Of a stretch of 64,000 bases of DNA, positions 1 through 10,539 are shown piece by piece. The stretch is from Hirsutella rhossiliensis. Its lineage: Eukaryota > Ascomycota > Sordariomycetes > Hypocreales > Ophiocordycipitaceae. A program made the translations under genes and the position numbers. Each line of letters opens with the position of its first letter. Positions within the stretch are counted from its first letter, which is position 1. The notes under the pieces were generated by a model. That model saw only the letters and a list, made by a program, of their open reading frames with translations. It ran no database searches and was not told the DNA's origin. Where the stretch lies: contig NW_025408667.1 in the NCBI RefSeq assembly GCF_020360975.1, positions 3,100,001-3,164,000 of the forward strand. The letters run 5' to 3'.

Positions 1-295
1 CTAACGGGACCGGGCCGGGCCCGGAGCAAGAGGCGGAGCCGGGGCCGGGCCTAGGGCAGCCGTTGATGACGGTGTTGATGCTCTCGGAGGAGGAGCCGAA
101 GGAGCAACAGCCGCAGCAGCAGCAGCAGCAGCGGGAGCCGCAGCAACAGGGGCTGCAGCAGCTGCAGGGGCAGCAGGTCGAGCCGTCTGGGTCGAGTGCT
201 GGCCACGAAGGAATAAGACTGCTTGTTGTTGTACTCGAGCAGCCTCTTCGTCTAGTTCCCGGCTAGCTTCTCGAAAGATAGTCGAGTAACCGTCA
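1..295 (-). pseudogene. copia-1 gag, C-terminal part with an Ala/Pro-rich tail
   Basis: This is the continuation of the interrupted gag. It begins SDGYSTIFREASRELDEEAA just after the target duplication and goes on through a low-complexity Ala/Pro stretch to the window edge. Frame arithmetic supports the join: codons upstream of the insertion begin at positions congruent to 1 modulo 3 and here to 0, exactly the shift that a 241-bp insertion makes. Six CAG triplets at 114–131 encode the Ala run on the minus strand. No stop or zinc knuckle is seen before the window ends, so the gene continues to the left. Confidence 0.65.
114..131. repeat. (CAG)6 microsatellite in gag
   Basis: Six perfect CAG triplets lie within a longer CAG/CAA-rich tract from about 100 to 175. 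On the gag strand they read as Ala codons, so length change here would not break the frame. Confidence 0.9.
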
Positions 296-300
296 CTAAT

Positions 301-536
301 TGTCACGGGCTGTGCCCGGCTGGTGGACCCGGTTGTACCGGGTCCGGTGGGTCGTGCTCCGGTGGCAACACCGGCCCCGCTCCGCGGACCCAGAAGCTGC
401 GAGAACATTCCGAGAAGGGTAATATAAGCTCGCACTCGAGGCTACGCCTCGAGTTCAGCTTCTTTTCCTCCTTAGCTCTAGATAGACAACATCTAGGCAC
501 CTGCTTGTTGAATAAACTCCGGGCCAGCCTTTCACA
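301..536 (+). repeat. Solo LTR (family S), 236 bp, inserted in copia-1 gag
   Basis: The insert starts TGTCACGGGC and ends CCTTTCACA, so it has TG...CA ends. It is flanked by the perfect 5-bp direct repeat CTAAT at 296–300 and 537–541. A TATAAG at about 424, an inverted repeat around GAGGCTACGCCTC, and an AATAAA near 510 fit promoter and polyadenylation parts of an LTR in plus orientation. A second, shorter copy lies at 59560–59726. No internal element sequence is present, so it is a solo LTR left by LTR–LTR recombination, or possibly a small non-autonomous element. Confidence 0.85.
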
Positions 537-541
537 CTAAT

Positions 542-1147
542 AGGCTTTATTAGCAGAGATATATCCCGTAGCCACTGGCCGGAAAGAGCTTCTGTGAGGA
601 AGTATTGATTAGCTTCCTCGAGGATTTCTTCCCACTTAGCTAGCCACGAAGAAGCTAGTAGGTTCCTAGCAGAAAAGGCTCCTAGGTGTGCCGTATAGGT
701 CTTCCTAATACGGTCAGTTATATAACCTCTTGAGGGAGCTGTCGAGGTCTCGAGCTTTAAAAGCCACTGCCTAGGAGTCTCTTCCTCTCGAAGAGAGATT
801 AGCTTTGCGGCACTAACGGATTCCGTTATTGCCGTACGAGCAGCAGTCAGCAGCTTCGTCTCGTAAAGGTATTCCTTTCGGTGACTCTCGTAGTCGCCTA
901 AGGCAGCAGAAAAAGCTCTCTGTTGTGCAGAGGTTAGCTCAGAGAAGAGGGTAGCTCCCTCTGCAAAGTCCGTTGCCCTAGGTCGAAGAGGGGGCTCGAG
1001 AGGGTCCTGCTTGTCAGAGAAGACCAAATTGTGGATGGTTCTGTCCACACGAGCCCGTAGCTCCTTTACCCATTTATCCCAATCTTGGGGCTCTGTAAGA
1101 ATCGTCCTACGGACCGTAGGGACGGCAGAGGAGTCGATTTTCGTCAT
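542..1147 (-). pseudogene. copia-1 gag, N-terminal part, interrupted by a solo LTR
   Basis: The gag polyprotein forms the capsid of the retrotransposon particle. The first about 200 residues are intact from the ATG at 1147. They include the motif TEPQDWDKWVKEL near residue 18 and a helical region with WLLKLETSTAPSRGY and WLAKWEEILEEANQ further on. This layout resembles the UBN2/copia-type gag domain of fungal Ty1/copia elements. The frame is broken at 541/542 by a solo LTR plus its 5-bp target duplication (241 bp, which shifts the frame by one). After it, the open frame runs 19 codons into LTR sequence and stops at 455. The same gag, RIP'd, occurs at about 4260–4870 on the plus strand. The homology call is secure between the two copies; the family name comes from memory of the fold. 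Confidence 0.7.
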
Positions 1148-1829
1148 TGTTGCGGGGAAAGGTAGAAAAGTCGGTTAAAAATCGGCTTTTCTAGTAAGAG
1201 GGGTAAAAGGGAGCCACGAGGGATGCAAGAAGGGTGCCTTTTGCAGCAGCCGGAAGGTACAGGAATACTATTCCTCCCGGGCTCATAACTCTCGCGAAGA
1301 GAGATGCGAGAAGTGCATATAAAATGCACGAAGGTGAAAGTAGAAGTAAGGGGTCGGACAGGCAGGGCAGAGATGTTTGAATCTTGCGGGGGCAGCAATT
1401 GCAGTAGGGGAGTGATTGTTATATTTCCTTGATTGTCCTTCTTTCCTCTATCCAACGCCCCTCTTTATACCCTTCTAGCATCTTAATTAACAAAGAAGAT
1501 CCTGCTTAAAGAAGCCACTAATGTCCTTTCGATTACCGAGCTTTTTGCCGGTTTTTCCCCTCCTTTCCAGCCGTTGCCGGCACATCCGTCTTATCTCTCG
1601 CCACCTCCATAGGAAGCCATCGCCACTTCTGCTTCCCCTCATGCCCCCACCCTCCTTTCTGCACCTCTTTTCAGCTCCTTCTTCCTTCTTCCACACCGGG
1701 TGTTTTTCAGCTTCCTTAGTCCCTCGTGCCAAGGGATATCTCCGAGAACTGCGAAATCAGGCCACGCTTCGCGACAAATATATAAAATCTAAGCTATCGC
1801 GGCGAATAAACTTAATTATATATAAGTAA

Positions 1830-3604
1830 TATTATAGGGTAGCGGAGTTTCCTAGTAATTTAATAGTAGGGTTAAATAACTATAAAGGATACTATTTAAT
1901 TAGGGTTTAATAACTTTTAGTAGAGTCTTTTTTATAAGGATTCTTAAGTATAAATAGATTTACTAATATAACTATATTATTTTAAGAGATTAAGAAAAAT
2001 AAAACCTTTAAAAAGTCCTAGAGGTAATTAACCTTTAAAATAAGCTTAGTAAATAAAAACTACTGCTTTAAAGAGATATAAAACTAGCTTATATAGTAAG
2101 GAGAGTAAGAAAAGAATAAACTATACTAGCTACCTTTATAAAGTAACCTAACTTAATCGCTTAAGCTATACGCGTTTTTTTTATAAATCTCTTTCTTAAA
2201 AAGACCCTTAACTATTTAGTCGCGCTAATAGGAATCGAGAATAAGCCTAGACCTTTATTACTTTAAGCGTTAACTAAATTAAGCTCCTTATTTAAACTAA
2301 GTAGCCTTTCCTTAAGTAGCCTTAAGATAGGATCCCTACCTTAGAGTCTATAAAAGAGAGAGCTAAGCGCCCTTATTAGTTCTTTTATTTATATAGAAAT
2401 AACGCTTTTATTTCCCCCCTTAAATATATAGCTAATTAGGCCTACTCCTCGCCCGCTACTAATAACTCCGTTAAACGTATAAAGAAGTAAAAGACTTATA
2501 ACTATACCCTTACTAATAACCTAATAAGAAGCTAGTAAGGAAGAAAGGTAAATAGCGTAGCTACTAACTCGCCTTAAGACTTTAAAATTACTAGGCGCTT
2601 AGTTAATTACCTTAAGGCTAAAGACTTTAATAATACCTATAGCGCGCCCTATTACTCCTTAGAAATAAAGTATAGTAATAGCCTCTCTAGCTATAGTCCT
2701 TATAAGGTTTATACTAAGCTTTAAACCCTCTTAGGTTAAAGGAGTTAAAAACCTAAGAATATATTAAAACTACTACTAGGATATTAATAACTATAATTCT
2801 ATATATTTATATAGGACTGTTAGTAACGAGATAATAATTAGTCTATAATACTCTATAGCTTATTTAATCTAGCTATACTTAAAGCTATAAACTAATAAAG
2901 ACGCTAACTACTTTATTTCCTTAACGCCCTTAAAAATAATAAGCGTAAATACTTAGGAGTATATATAAAAGGTAGTAGATAATTATTTAAAGAAGGAAGT
3001 ATATAAGTAAAGATAAGAAAGAGCTAAATAAGTAGCTTATAGGTAAAGGGAGGAATAAATAATATAAAGGGAAGGGATTATAGTAAAGGAGAAAAGTTCC
3101 GTTAACGGTTTATTTACTTACTTATATACTTAAGAAGAGAGCCTTACTTATTATTATCGCGCCCTTTCTATTAATATCTTAGGTCGGAAAGTTACTAAGA
3201 AGGAGTTTAATAAGTAAGATCGCACCCTTATAGATATTAGCCCGTTAAAGGGATAAGACCCTTAGTACTCCCTATCTAACTTCCTTTTAAGTATACTTAA
3301 TAGCTTTATAAAGACCTTAATTATTTAATTAAGTATCTTCCTTAATTATAATTAATTTAAATTTTTATTTTCCCTTTTTAAAGTAAAGGCTATTAATTAT
3401 ACGACTTTAGTAAAGATAAAGAAGTATAAAGTTAAGAAATCTCTAAGACTTATATTAATAACCTAAGACCCTTAAAGCTATATATAGGACCGATAATTAA
3501 ATAATTGTATAGTTAATTACTCTATTAATCCTTAGCTATATACTATACGTGCTTTAAGTATATACCCTTATCCTTATTAAAGTAAATCTTAATATTATTT
3601 AGTT
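1830..3604. other. RIP-degenerate sequence, unassigned
   Basis: This AT-rich, CpA-depleted stretch lies between the two inverted copia-1 copies. Minus-strand reading near 2180–2340 and plus-strand reading near 3110–3320 give fairly long stretches broken only by TAA/TAG, which hints at old coding sequence. I recognise no transposase, RT or gag motif, and found no LTR pair. It is probably one or more old transposons, but the class cannot be set by eye. Confidence 0.5.
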
Positions 3605-4870
3605 ATCGTAAAGTATAATATAATTTTATAGTTCTTAAAGATATCTTATAGTAAAAGGGACTAAGGAAGCTAAAAAATAAGGTTTAAGGAAGGAGCTAAA
3701 AGGAAGTATAGAAAGAAGGGTAAGGGTAAAAAGGGAAGTAAAAGTAGTAATAGCTTTTTATAAAAGTAGTAAGAGATAAGACGGATATACTAGTAACGGC
3801 TAAAATAAAGGGGAAAAACTAGTAAAAAGCTTAGTAGTTAAGAGGATATTAATAGCTTCTTTAAGTAAGATCTTCTTTATTAATTAAGATATTAAATAGG
3901 TATAAAAAGGGGTATTAAATAAAGGAAAGAAGGATAATTAAAGCAATATAATAATTACTCCCTTACTATAATTACTACCCCTATAAGAATTAAATATCTC
4001 TACCCTTCCTATCTAACCCTTTACTTTTAATTTTACCTTTATATATTTTTATATACTTCTTATATCTCTCTTTATAAAAGTTATAAGCTTAGGAGGAATA
4101 AAATTCCTATACCTTTTAGCTACTATAAAAAGCACTTTTCTTATATCCCTTATAGCTTCCTTTTACCCCTCTTACTAAAAAAGCTAATTTTAAACTAACT
4201 TTTCTACCCTTCTCTTATAATAATATCGAAAAACGATTCCTTTACCGCCCTTATAGTTTATAAGACGATTCTTATAAAGCCCTAAAATTAAAATAAGTAG
4301 GTAAAAGAGCTATAGGCTTATATAGATAGAACTATTTATAATTTAGTCTTCTTTAATAAGTAGGACCCCCTTAAGCCCTCTCTTTATCTTAAGGTAATAG
4401 AATTTATAAAGAGAGCTTCCCTTTTCTTTAAGCTAACCTATATATAGTAGAAAGCTTTTTTTATTACCTTAAGTAACTATAAGAGTTACTATAAAGAATA
4501 CCTTTATAAGATAAAGCTACTAACTACTATATATATAGTAATAACGGAATCTATTAATACTATAAAGCTAATCTTTCTTTAAAAAGAAGAGACTCTTAAG
4601 TAGTAGCTTTTAAAGCTCGAGACCTAAATAGCTTCCTTAAGGGGCTATATAACTATAAGAATATACCCTTATATTCCTATTTTACTATTATAAAGAAATA
4701 ATAGGTATAGGGAGGCTCTATAGAATAAGCTAGTAAAAAGAGGCTCTATAATATAGTCTAAGGGAATAACCCTTAAAGAGAAAGACCTCTACTAGATATT
4801 AATACCTTCCTTTAAGAAAAGCGGGTTAAGATAAGCCTATCCTAATAAAATAAAATATATATAAAATGCA
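3605..4870 (+). mobile_element. copia-1 copy 2: RIP'd leader and gag
   Basis: This segment aligns with the reverse complement of 1–1790: the leader around 3880–4060 matches 1500–1320, and gag follows in the same order. Hand translation from about 4260 follows the intact gag, with TAA or TAG where the intact copy has Gln or Trp and with many Thr, Ala and Met codons changed to Ile or Val. Similarity is clear through the equivalent of RGYITDRI (near 4660) and becomes weak beyond it, so the two copies are related but not recent duplicates. No pol follows; the element is truncated before 5178. Confidence 0.7.
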
Positions 4871-5177
4871 TAAGTTACTTACGAGTAGAACGGATACCCT
4901 ATTACCTATTTTAGCCTAGCGGTTCTAAAGATATCCGCGATATAAGAATAGGTAATAGAATATTCTAGTTAAATCTACTACTTATACTAGAACCTATAGT
5001 CTTACGTTAACTATTACGTTATAATTAGACTACCTACTAAGTTAAAAAGATATACTATAGATAGAGCTTTTTAAGCACTATAGAATATACTAGAAAGCTA
5101 ACTAATCGGTATACTAGTAAGCGAGCAATAGTCTATAAAAGATAAAGGATTTCCTTAAGAGTAGTAGATAAAATAAG
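4871..5177. other. RIP'd sequence, nothing recognised
   Basis: This short stretch lies between the copia-1 gag remnant and the gypsy-1A LTR. It may be the diverged continuation of copia-1. No motif or repeat end is visible. Confidence 0.4.
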
Positions 5178-5628
5178 TATAACGACTAGTATTATTCCTA
5201 AGGGATAAACCTATCGAGGGGGTTTATATTAGCAGATATAATAGGGCGTAGTCTAAGTAATAATATATATATTACGTTAGTAATAAGTTAGAGGTCGTAG
5301 ACCGTAGACTATAACTAGGTAATTAGAATTAAAGATAGAATTATAATAAAGATCTATATTAAAAGCTAGAGAGCTATCTATCTAAAGAAGTAAAAGTAGG
5401 TAGCTATATATACCTATAAAGACTATCCTTAGATTATAAGCCTAGCTATAATCCCTAACGTTAGATTATATAGAGCGTAGTAATCTCGTTAATCTTAGAT
5501 TACTTAGATCTCTATAATCCCCTCGATCCTATATCTATTAGATAGTCGTGCCGACTATTTATCCGTTAGACCGTATTACGTGCTTAACGCGGTCGACCGT
5601 TAGCGGCTTAGTAGCTATAGTCGTAATA
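5178..5628 (-). repeat. gypsy-1A 3' LTR (alpha type), 451 bp
   Basis: The ends TATAACGAC...GTCGTAATA are RIP'd versions of TG...CA ends with an imperfect terminal inverted repeat. The purine-rich tract of the minus strand (seen as CTCCCCTCC at about 5636 on the plus strand) adjoins the right edge, as expected for a 3' LTR. Its middle portion matches the right LTR of gypsy-1B (53479–53944) but not the left one. Confidence 0.85.
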
Positions 5629-5688
5629 CGATATCTCCCCTCCTTTTAGTCTTATCCGTAAGACTTACTATAGCTACCTTAGCCGCCG

Positions 5689-5698
5689 TATATAAATA
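5689..5698 (+). promoter_or_regulatory. TATA box of the gypsy-1A antisense ORF
   Basis: TATATAAATA lies about 85 bp upstream of the probable start (ATA, from ATG, at 5783) and reads opposite to pol. The same motif is at 46623–46632 in gypsy-1B, although the downstream ORFs differ. It may lie within element 3' sequence by chance, but conservation and spacing favour a promoter. Confidence 0.45.
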
Positions 5699-5782
5699 TA
5701 CCTTTATCGCGTTGTACGTAAGTATATCGTTCCTTATCTCTTTATCCTTTTAGGATATACTACTAATAGTATATCTAGTTAT

Positions 5783-6449
5783 ATACTAAAAAATCGTTCC
5801 CGAAAAGCCTTTAAGCGCGCTACTCTTACTAAATATATCGACTTAAGTAGAGATCCTACTAATATACTATATACTCGATACTTTAAGGCAAAGAAGATAA
5901 ATTATTAGATAGCCGAAAATTCTTCGCGCTATAATAATTATATTACTAGTAGTCGTCCCTATTATAATAGTATTTTAGTAGCCTCTTCTTATAAGTATCT
6001 TTTAATTCTTTCTATACGTAGTAGCTAATATATTTCTTTTAGTAACTAAATTATTAGTAAAGTAGCGTAGGCTATATTCTAAAGAGGAGGAAGCTAGGGA
6101 AGCCTTATTAGAGCTTTAGGTATAGCTTATAAATCTTTAGTTATAAATATCTATCGCCGTTAATCGTTTAGCTTATATCTAGAAGATTTAGAATCGTATA
6201 AAAGAAAAGAGTTTTAAGTTATTTCGTCGTAGTATCTAAGAAGTAGATACTAAGGATAGCGTTTTACCTACGCTCGATATATATAAGTATTAAGTAGTAA
6301 ATAACTTATAATCGTTAGGCGTTCTTAATAAGGCGAATTAGTCCTTATTTAGTATTAGTAAGGAGTTTATAGATCTTAGTCCTTTAATCCCTCCTAAACC
6401 TTTTAGTAAAATTATCGAAGTAGAGAGCTATAGTAGGTTAAGTACTTAA
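5783..6449 (+). pseudogene. Antisense accessory ORF of gypsy-1A: Cys6 motif plus coiled coil
   Basis: The ORF reads opposite to pol, between the 3' LTR and the pol chromodomain. Its first part (frame from 5783) holds six Tyr codons (TAT/TAC, probable RIP products of TGT/TGC) spaced x2, x7, x8, x2, x6. This is close to fungal Zn(II)2Cys6-type clusters. The second part, in the frame starting at 6045, is a charged coiled coil containing SKEEEAREALLEL, and ends at TAA 6447–6449. The two parts lie in frames offset by one. GT at 5970, CTAAT near 6024 and TTTTAG ending at 6042 would make a 73-bp intron that restores the frame. Most in-frame stops are TAA/TAG at expected Gln positions. The layout recalls hypothetical proteins common in fungal genomes; the role is unknown, perhaps DNA binding. 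Confidence 0.55.
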
Positions 6450-6450
6450 G

Positions 6451-9400
6451 TAGTTCCTAGGTATTTTCCTCTAGTTTATATCCCTTTTACTTAATAAGGT
6501 ATTCTTATTACTAACCTTATTTTCTTATATCTAGTATTTATTCTACTTTATATTCTTAATTATCGTTAACTTCGATTTTTTCCTATAGTTTAGCGTTTTA
6601 TAGCGCTAGTTTTAATAATAAGATATAAAATATCGGGTATATCTATATTATTATTAGTAGCGAAAGTTTATAGTTAACTTTTAAAATAGTTTCCTTAACC
6701 TTAAACGGTCTAAGTTTCTTAAAATCTAATTTATTGCTTAGTCGTTTTATTTTAATATTTCGTTATACGAGGTAGACTATATCTCCCTCTTAAAAGATTA
6801 GTCCCTATAATCTTTTCCGATTATAGTAAGTAGATATTTATTCTCTAATAAATTAAAGTTCTTATTATATTTCTTTATATAATTTTTATAGCTAGTTTAC
6901 TTATAGTATCGCTTATTCCGCTTATAGTCTTTATTAAGTAACCTTAAATGCTTCTAGGTTATATCTATAATTAGCGTATACTAGTAAGAGCTTAGTTATT
7001 TCTATAACTAAGCTATTATAAGCTAATTATACTATTAGTAGCTATTTAACTTAATCGTTTTATTTATAGCTAATATAGTATCGTAAATATTATTTAAGCG
7101 TTTAGTTAAGTCGTTCTATTTATCTATCTATTTATAGGTAATAAGCTATACTAAGCTTATATTTCGTCCCTAACTATACTATAAGAGCTTACTAAAACTT
7201 AGCTATAAATATACTTCTTTTATTAAAGATAATCTTATTTAGTAGTCTATAATTACTAATAATTATTTATAGGAATATATATACTAGCTCTTCTATATTA
7301 CCTACTTCTTTATACGGTAAAAAGTATCTATACTTCGTTAATCTATCGGTAATAACGAATATACTATTATACTTAACGTTAGTTATAGGTTCTTTTAATA
7401 GTAGTAGCTTTATAATATAGTCGAAAGCTATTAAATCCTATAGTTTCTCTAATACTAATAGCGGTTATAATTCTTTATATAGTTTATATCGTTTAGCTTT
7501 ACTTTATATATAAAGTTTATATTCTTTAATAACTTATTATACTACTTCTTTAAGCTATAAGAAGTTATATTATTATTTAATCCGTTTTATTATTCTTTAG
7601 ATTCCCTAGTATCTATATATTAGATATTTATATATATCTTATATAACTTTATCTTATATTTCTAGTAGTATCTATATTTTATTTTTATATATTAAAACTT
7701 CTAAATATCCTATATTATATCTATTTAGTGCTTTATATTCTTATATCTATTTTAGGATCTTTTAGTAAGTTAAGTTATTAGGTTATACTTTAAATATTAT
7801 ATTTAGCTATTATTACTAGTAGTTCCTATTTTCGTTAATTTCTAAGAGCTATCCTTTCGCTATAGGTACTCTTATATCGTAGTTACTTCGTCGACTAAAG
7901 GCATTAGCTCGACTATTTTCTATTCCTTTTTTATAGATTATTTTATAATCGAATTCTAATAAATATTTAGCCTATTAGATCTATCGTCTATTTAACTATT
8001 ACGTCGTTATAAAATATAAGATATTCTTATAGTCTATATAGACCTTAACTTTATATTTACTTTTAAGAAGGTAGTATTAAAATTCCTTAAAAGCTTAAAT
8101 AATTACGAGGAATTCTTTATCGTAGATAGGGTAATTAAGTTCTACGCTATATAGCTTTTTCGAATAAAATATAATTAGTTATAGTCTTCTTTTATTGCCC
8201 TTTTATCCGATTTATACTCTTAAAGTAAAGTCTAATATATTAGTTTTAAGTTTAATTTATTATTTTAGATCGAAGGTAGTTAAGACTAGTTCTTACGTAA
8301 TTATAGTCTTAATATATTCGAAAGCTTCGTTAGCTTTATCGTCCTATATAAATTCTTTTTCCTTCTTTATTAAGTCGTATAGTAATACTATAATCTTTCC
8401 GAAATCTTTAATAAATCGTTAGTAGTAATTTATAAATCTTAGGAAACTTTATACGTCCTTAACGTTCTTTAGCGTTAGCTATTCTTTAACTAAGTTAATC
8501 TTATCTTATTATATTTATATCTCTCTTAGTAAGATTATATATCTAAGGAAGTTTACTTCCTATATATAGAACTTACTTTTCTTTAGTTTAACTAGTAACT
8601 TTATATTTTAAAGTACGCGGAGTACCTTATAAACGTATTCCTTATATTCTTCTAGGGTATCCGAGAAGATTAGGATATTATCTAGGTATACTACTATAAA
8701 GATATCTAAGTATTTACATAGGATATTATTAATTATTTATTAAAAGGTAGCTAGTATATTTATAAGTCTAAATAGTATTACTAGATATTTAAATAGTCTG
8801 AATTTCGTTCTAAAAGCTATTATTTATTCGCGTCCCTTTTCTATATATATTAAGTTATAGGCGCCTTTAAGGTTAAGGGCTATAAACTATTTTTTACTAT
8901 ATAGTCGATCTTATAGTTTTAATATAAGCGGTAATAGTATTCGGTCCTTTATTATAATATCGTTTAAGCGTCTATAGTCGATAACTAGTTATAGCTTACC
9001 GTTTTTCTTTAAAATAAATATAACTAGATAGCTTACTTTAGATATTAATATTTATATATATCCTTTTTATAGATTCTTATCGAGGTAGTCGCGTAGCGTT
9101 TATAGTTACTTTTCGTTTAAGTTATAGATTTTATAGAACGTCGGCGTTATTCTATCCTTAAGATAAATTTCGTAGTCCTATTAGCTATATTCGGGTAACC
9201 CTATCTTAAGTTCTTCCTTAAAGAGTTTATTATATTTTCAGTATTCTTAAGGGATATTCTTTATTTTATCTTATAGGCTTTATTCTTTCTTTTAAGAGCT
9301 AGTTTCTCTTAACTTAAGCTCTTTATTAATTTATTTAAGGTCTTTCCTTAAAGTAATAATAACTCTTTAGATCTTTATATTATATCCTTTATTTTATTTA

Positions 9401-10335
9401 TATTAGATACTAAGTTATATAGCTATATTAGTTAGTATATAGGTCTTATTAATCGATTTTATTATATCTACTAGTTTAGTTATTATTTTCGTTTATATCG
9501 CTAAAGCCTATAATAATTTACTTAAACGGTTATCCTTTTTATCCTATTTAGTAGCTAAATTATTATAAAATTTTACTTTCTCTTAAATCTACTAGTCCTA
9601 GAAACTTATATCTTCGTTTTAATATAGCTAGCTAGTTCTCTAGTTAATTAGTAGGTTACTCTCCTATAGCTATAGAAGTCCTAATATAAGGTTATATTCT
9701 TTAATATCTATAATATTAAAGTTAACTTATTTATCGTAGCCCTAGATATTAATATTAAGGTAATTAATCTTTATATTAATAATTTCGTTATTATAGTTAA
9801 AGGCCTCTCCTTTAATATTCGTAAGTTTATATAGATCTATCTTATATCTCTATATAAGTTAGTAACGATTAACGACTTTAGGTAAAACGTAATTACCTAT
9901 CGCGCTATAGTCTAAAAGTATACGTACGTAATATCCTACGATTTAGATATCTAATACTATTTAGTCGCTATAGCTTACCGTTACTATATATAGGGTCCTT
10001 AGATCTTATTATATTATGCTAGTCTATAGCCCTTTTATAGATAGCGTACCTCGTTTTTTACTTAGTCCTTATTTATTTTATTTAAGTATTCTTCTTCGAT
10101 TTATTATAAATATCGTTTCTTTACGTTTTTATCGCGTAGTATTATATTAAGGCTTAAGAGATTAATTTCTTATAGCTAATTAAAGATTTCTTATTTCTTA
10201 ACGCTATATCGTTTATATTATACTACTTCGTAGTTAATTACGTACTATACTTTATAATTCTATTTATTTTTATACTAAAGGTTAAGTTTTTATTCTATAT
10301 CTTTCTATTTTTTATATAGTATTTCTATATTAATT
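6451..10335 (-). pseudogene. gypsy-1A pol (RT–RNase H–integrase–chromodomain), RIP'd and truncated
   Basis: Read leftward, this is the pol of a Ty3/gypsy chromovirus. The RT catalytic box is at 8677–8688 and reads YLDN, the second Asp having become Asn (GAT to AAT, a TpG-to-TpA change on the other strand). Downstream come RNase H, integrase and, at 6451–6555, a C-terminal chromodomain with the pattern EYKVE-ILDIRK followed by QEYLIK-KGY. Chromodomains of this type direct integration to heterochromatin. Numerous TAA/TAG codons replace Gln/Trp, so no product is possible. The N-terminal gag–protease part is missing because of the junction at 10335. Confidence 0.8.
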
Positions 10336-10539
10336 ATCTCTTTAAAGAGGGCGCCTCCCCCTTAAGGAAGCACTCCGCCCCTTCTTAGATAGATAGGAAG
10401 TATCGTAGCTATCCTAGAAGCGATTAGAAGCGCGACGGCTATCGAGAAGGATAAGGTTCTCGCTATACTAAGGGAGCTATCTACGAGACTAGCTTTAACC
10501 CCTACGACCTCTATAACGCCGGTTATAGCGGCGATACTA

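Larger units (their letters stand above)
1..1790 (-). mobile_element. copia-1 copy 1: un-RIP'd 5' part of a Ty1/copia-type element
   Basis: This is the leader and gag region of an LTR retrotransposon read on the minus strand; pol and the 3' end lie beyond the left window edge. Its reverse complement aligns base by base, over the leader and the start of gag, with the RIP'd plus-strand copy at about 3605–4870. That shared stretch includes the leader around 1200–1500. CpA and TpG are normal here, unlike in the neighbour, so this copy has not been RIP'd. Gag starts at 1147 (ATG). I cannot fix the LTR boundary, because no second LTR of this copy is in the window. The similarity to its partner fades near 1790. 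Assignment to copia rests on the gag type only. Confidence 0.7.
5178..10335 (-). mobile_element. gypsy-1A: 5'-truncated Ty3/gypsy chromovirus
   Basis: A minus-strand element with its 3' LTR at the left (5178–5628) and pol reading leftward. It matches gypsy-1B (46105–51236) nearly base for base through pol. It stops abruptly at 10335, where the sequence jumps into the inside of gypsy-2a. The roughly 2.7 kb that would hold gag and the 5' LTR are absent. The order from left to right is: 3' LTR, antisense accessory ORF (plus strand), chromodomain, integrase, RNase H, RT. All of it is RIP'd. The left flank ATAAG (5173–5177) has no partner because the right end is lost. Confidence 0.85.

Noticed and set aside
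1521..1829. 102-codon plus-strand ORF opposite the copia-1 leader
   Set aside because: It is the low-complexity complement of the copia-1 leader, which has a homologue at 3605–4000 with no corresponding frame.
8195..8422. 75-codon plus-strand ORF in gypsy-1A, and its twin at 49097–49324
   Set aside because: Both lie antisense within pol, between the RNase H and RT segments. They are shadows of a conserved RIP'd coding region and are not in the post-pol position of the accessory ORFs.
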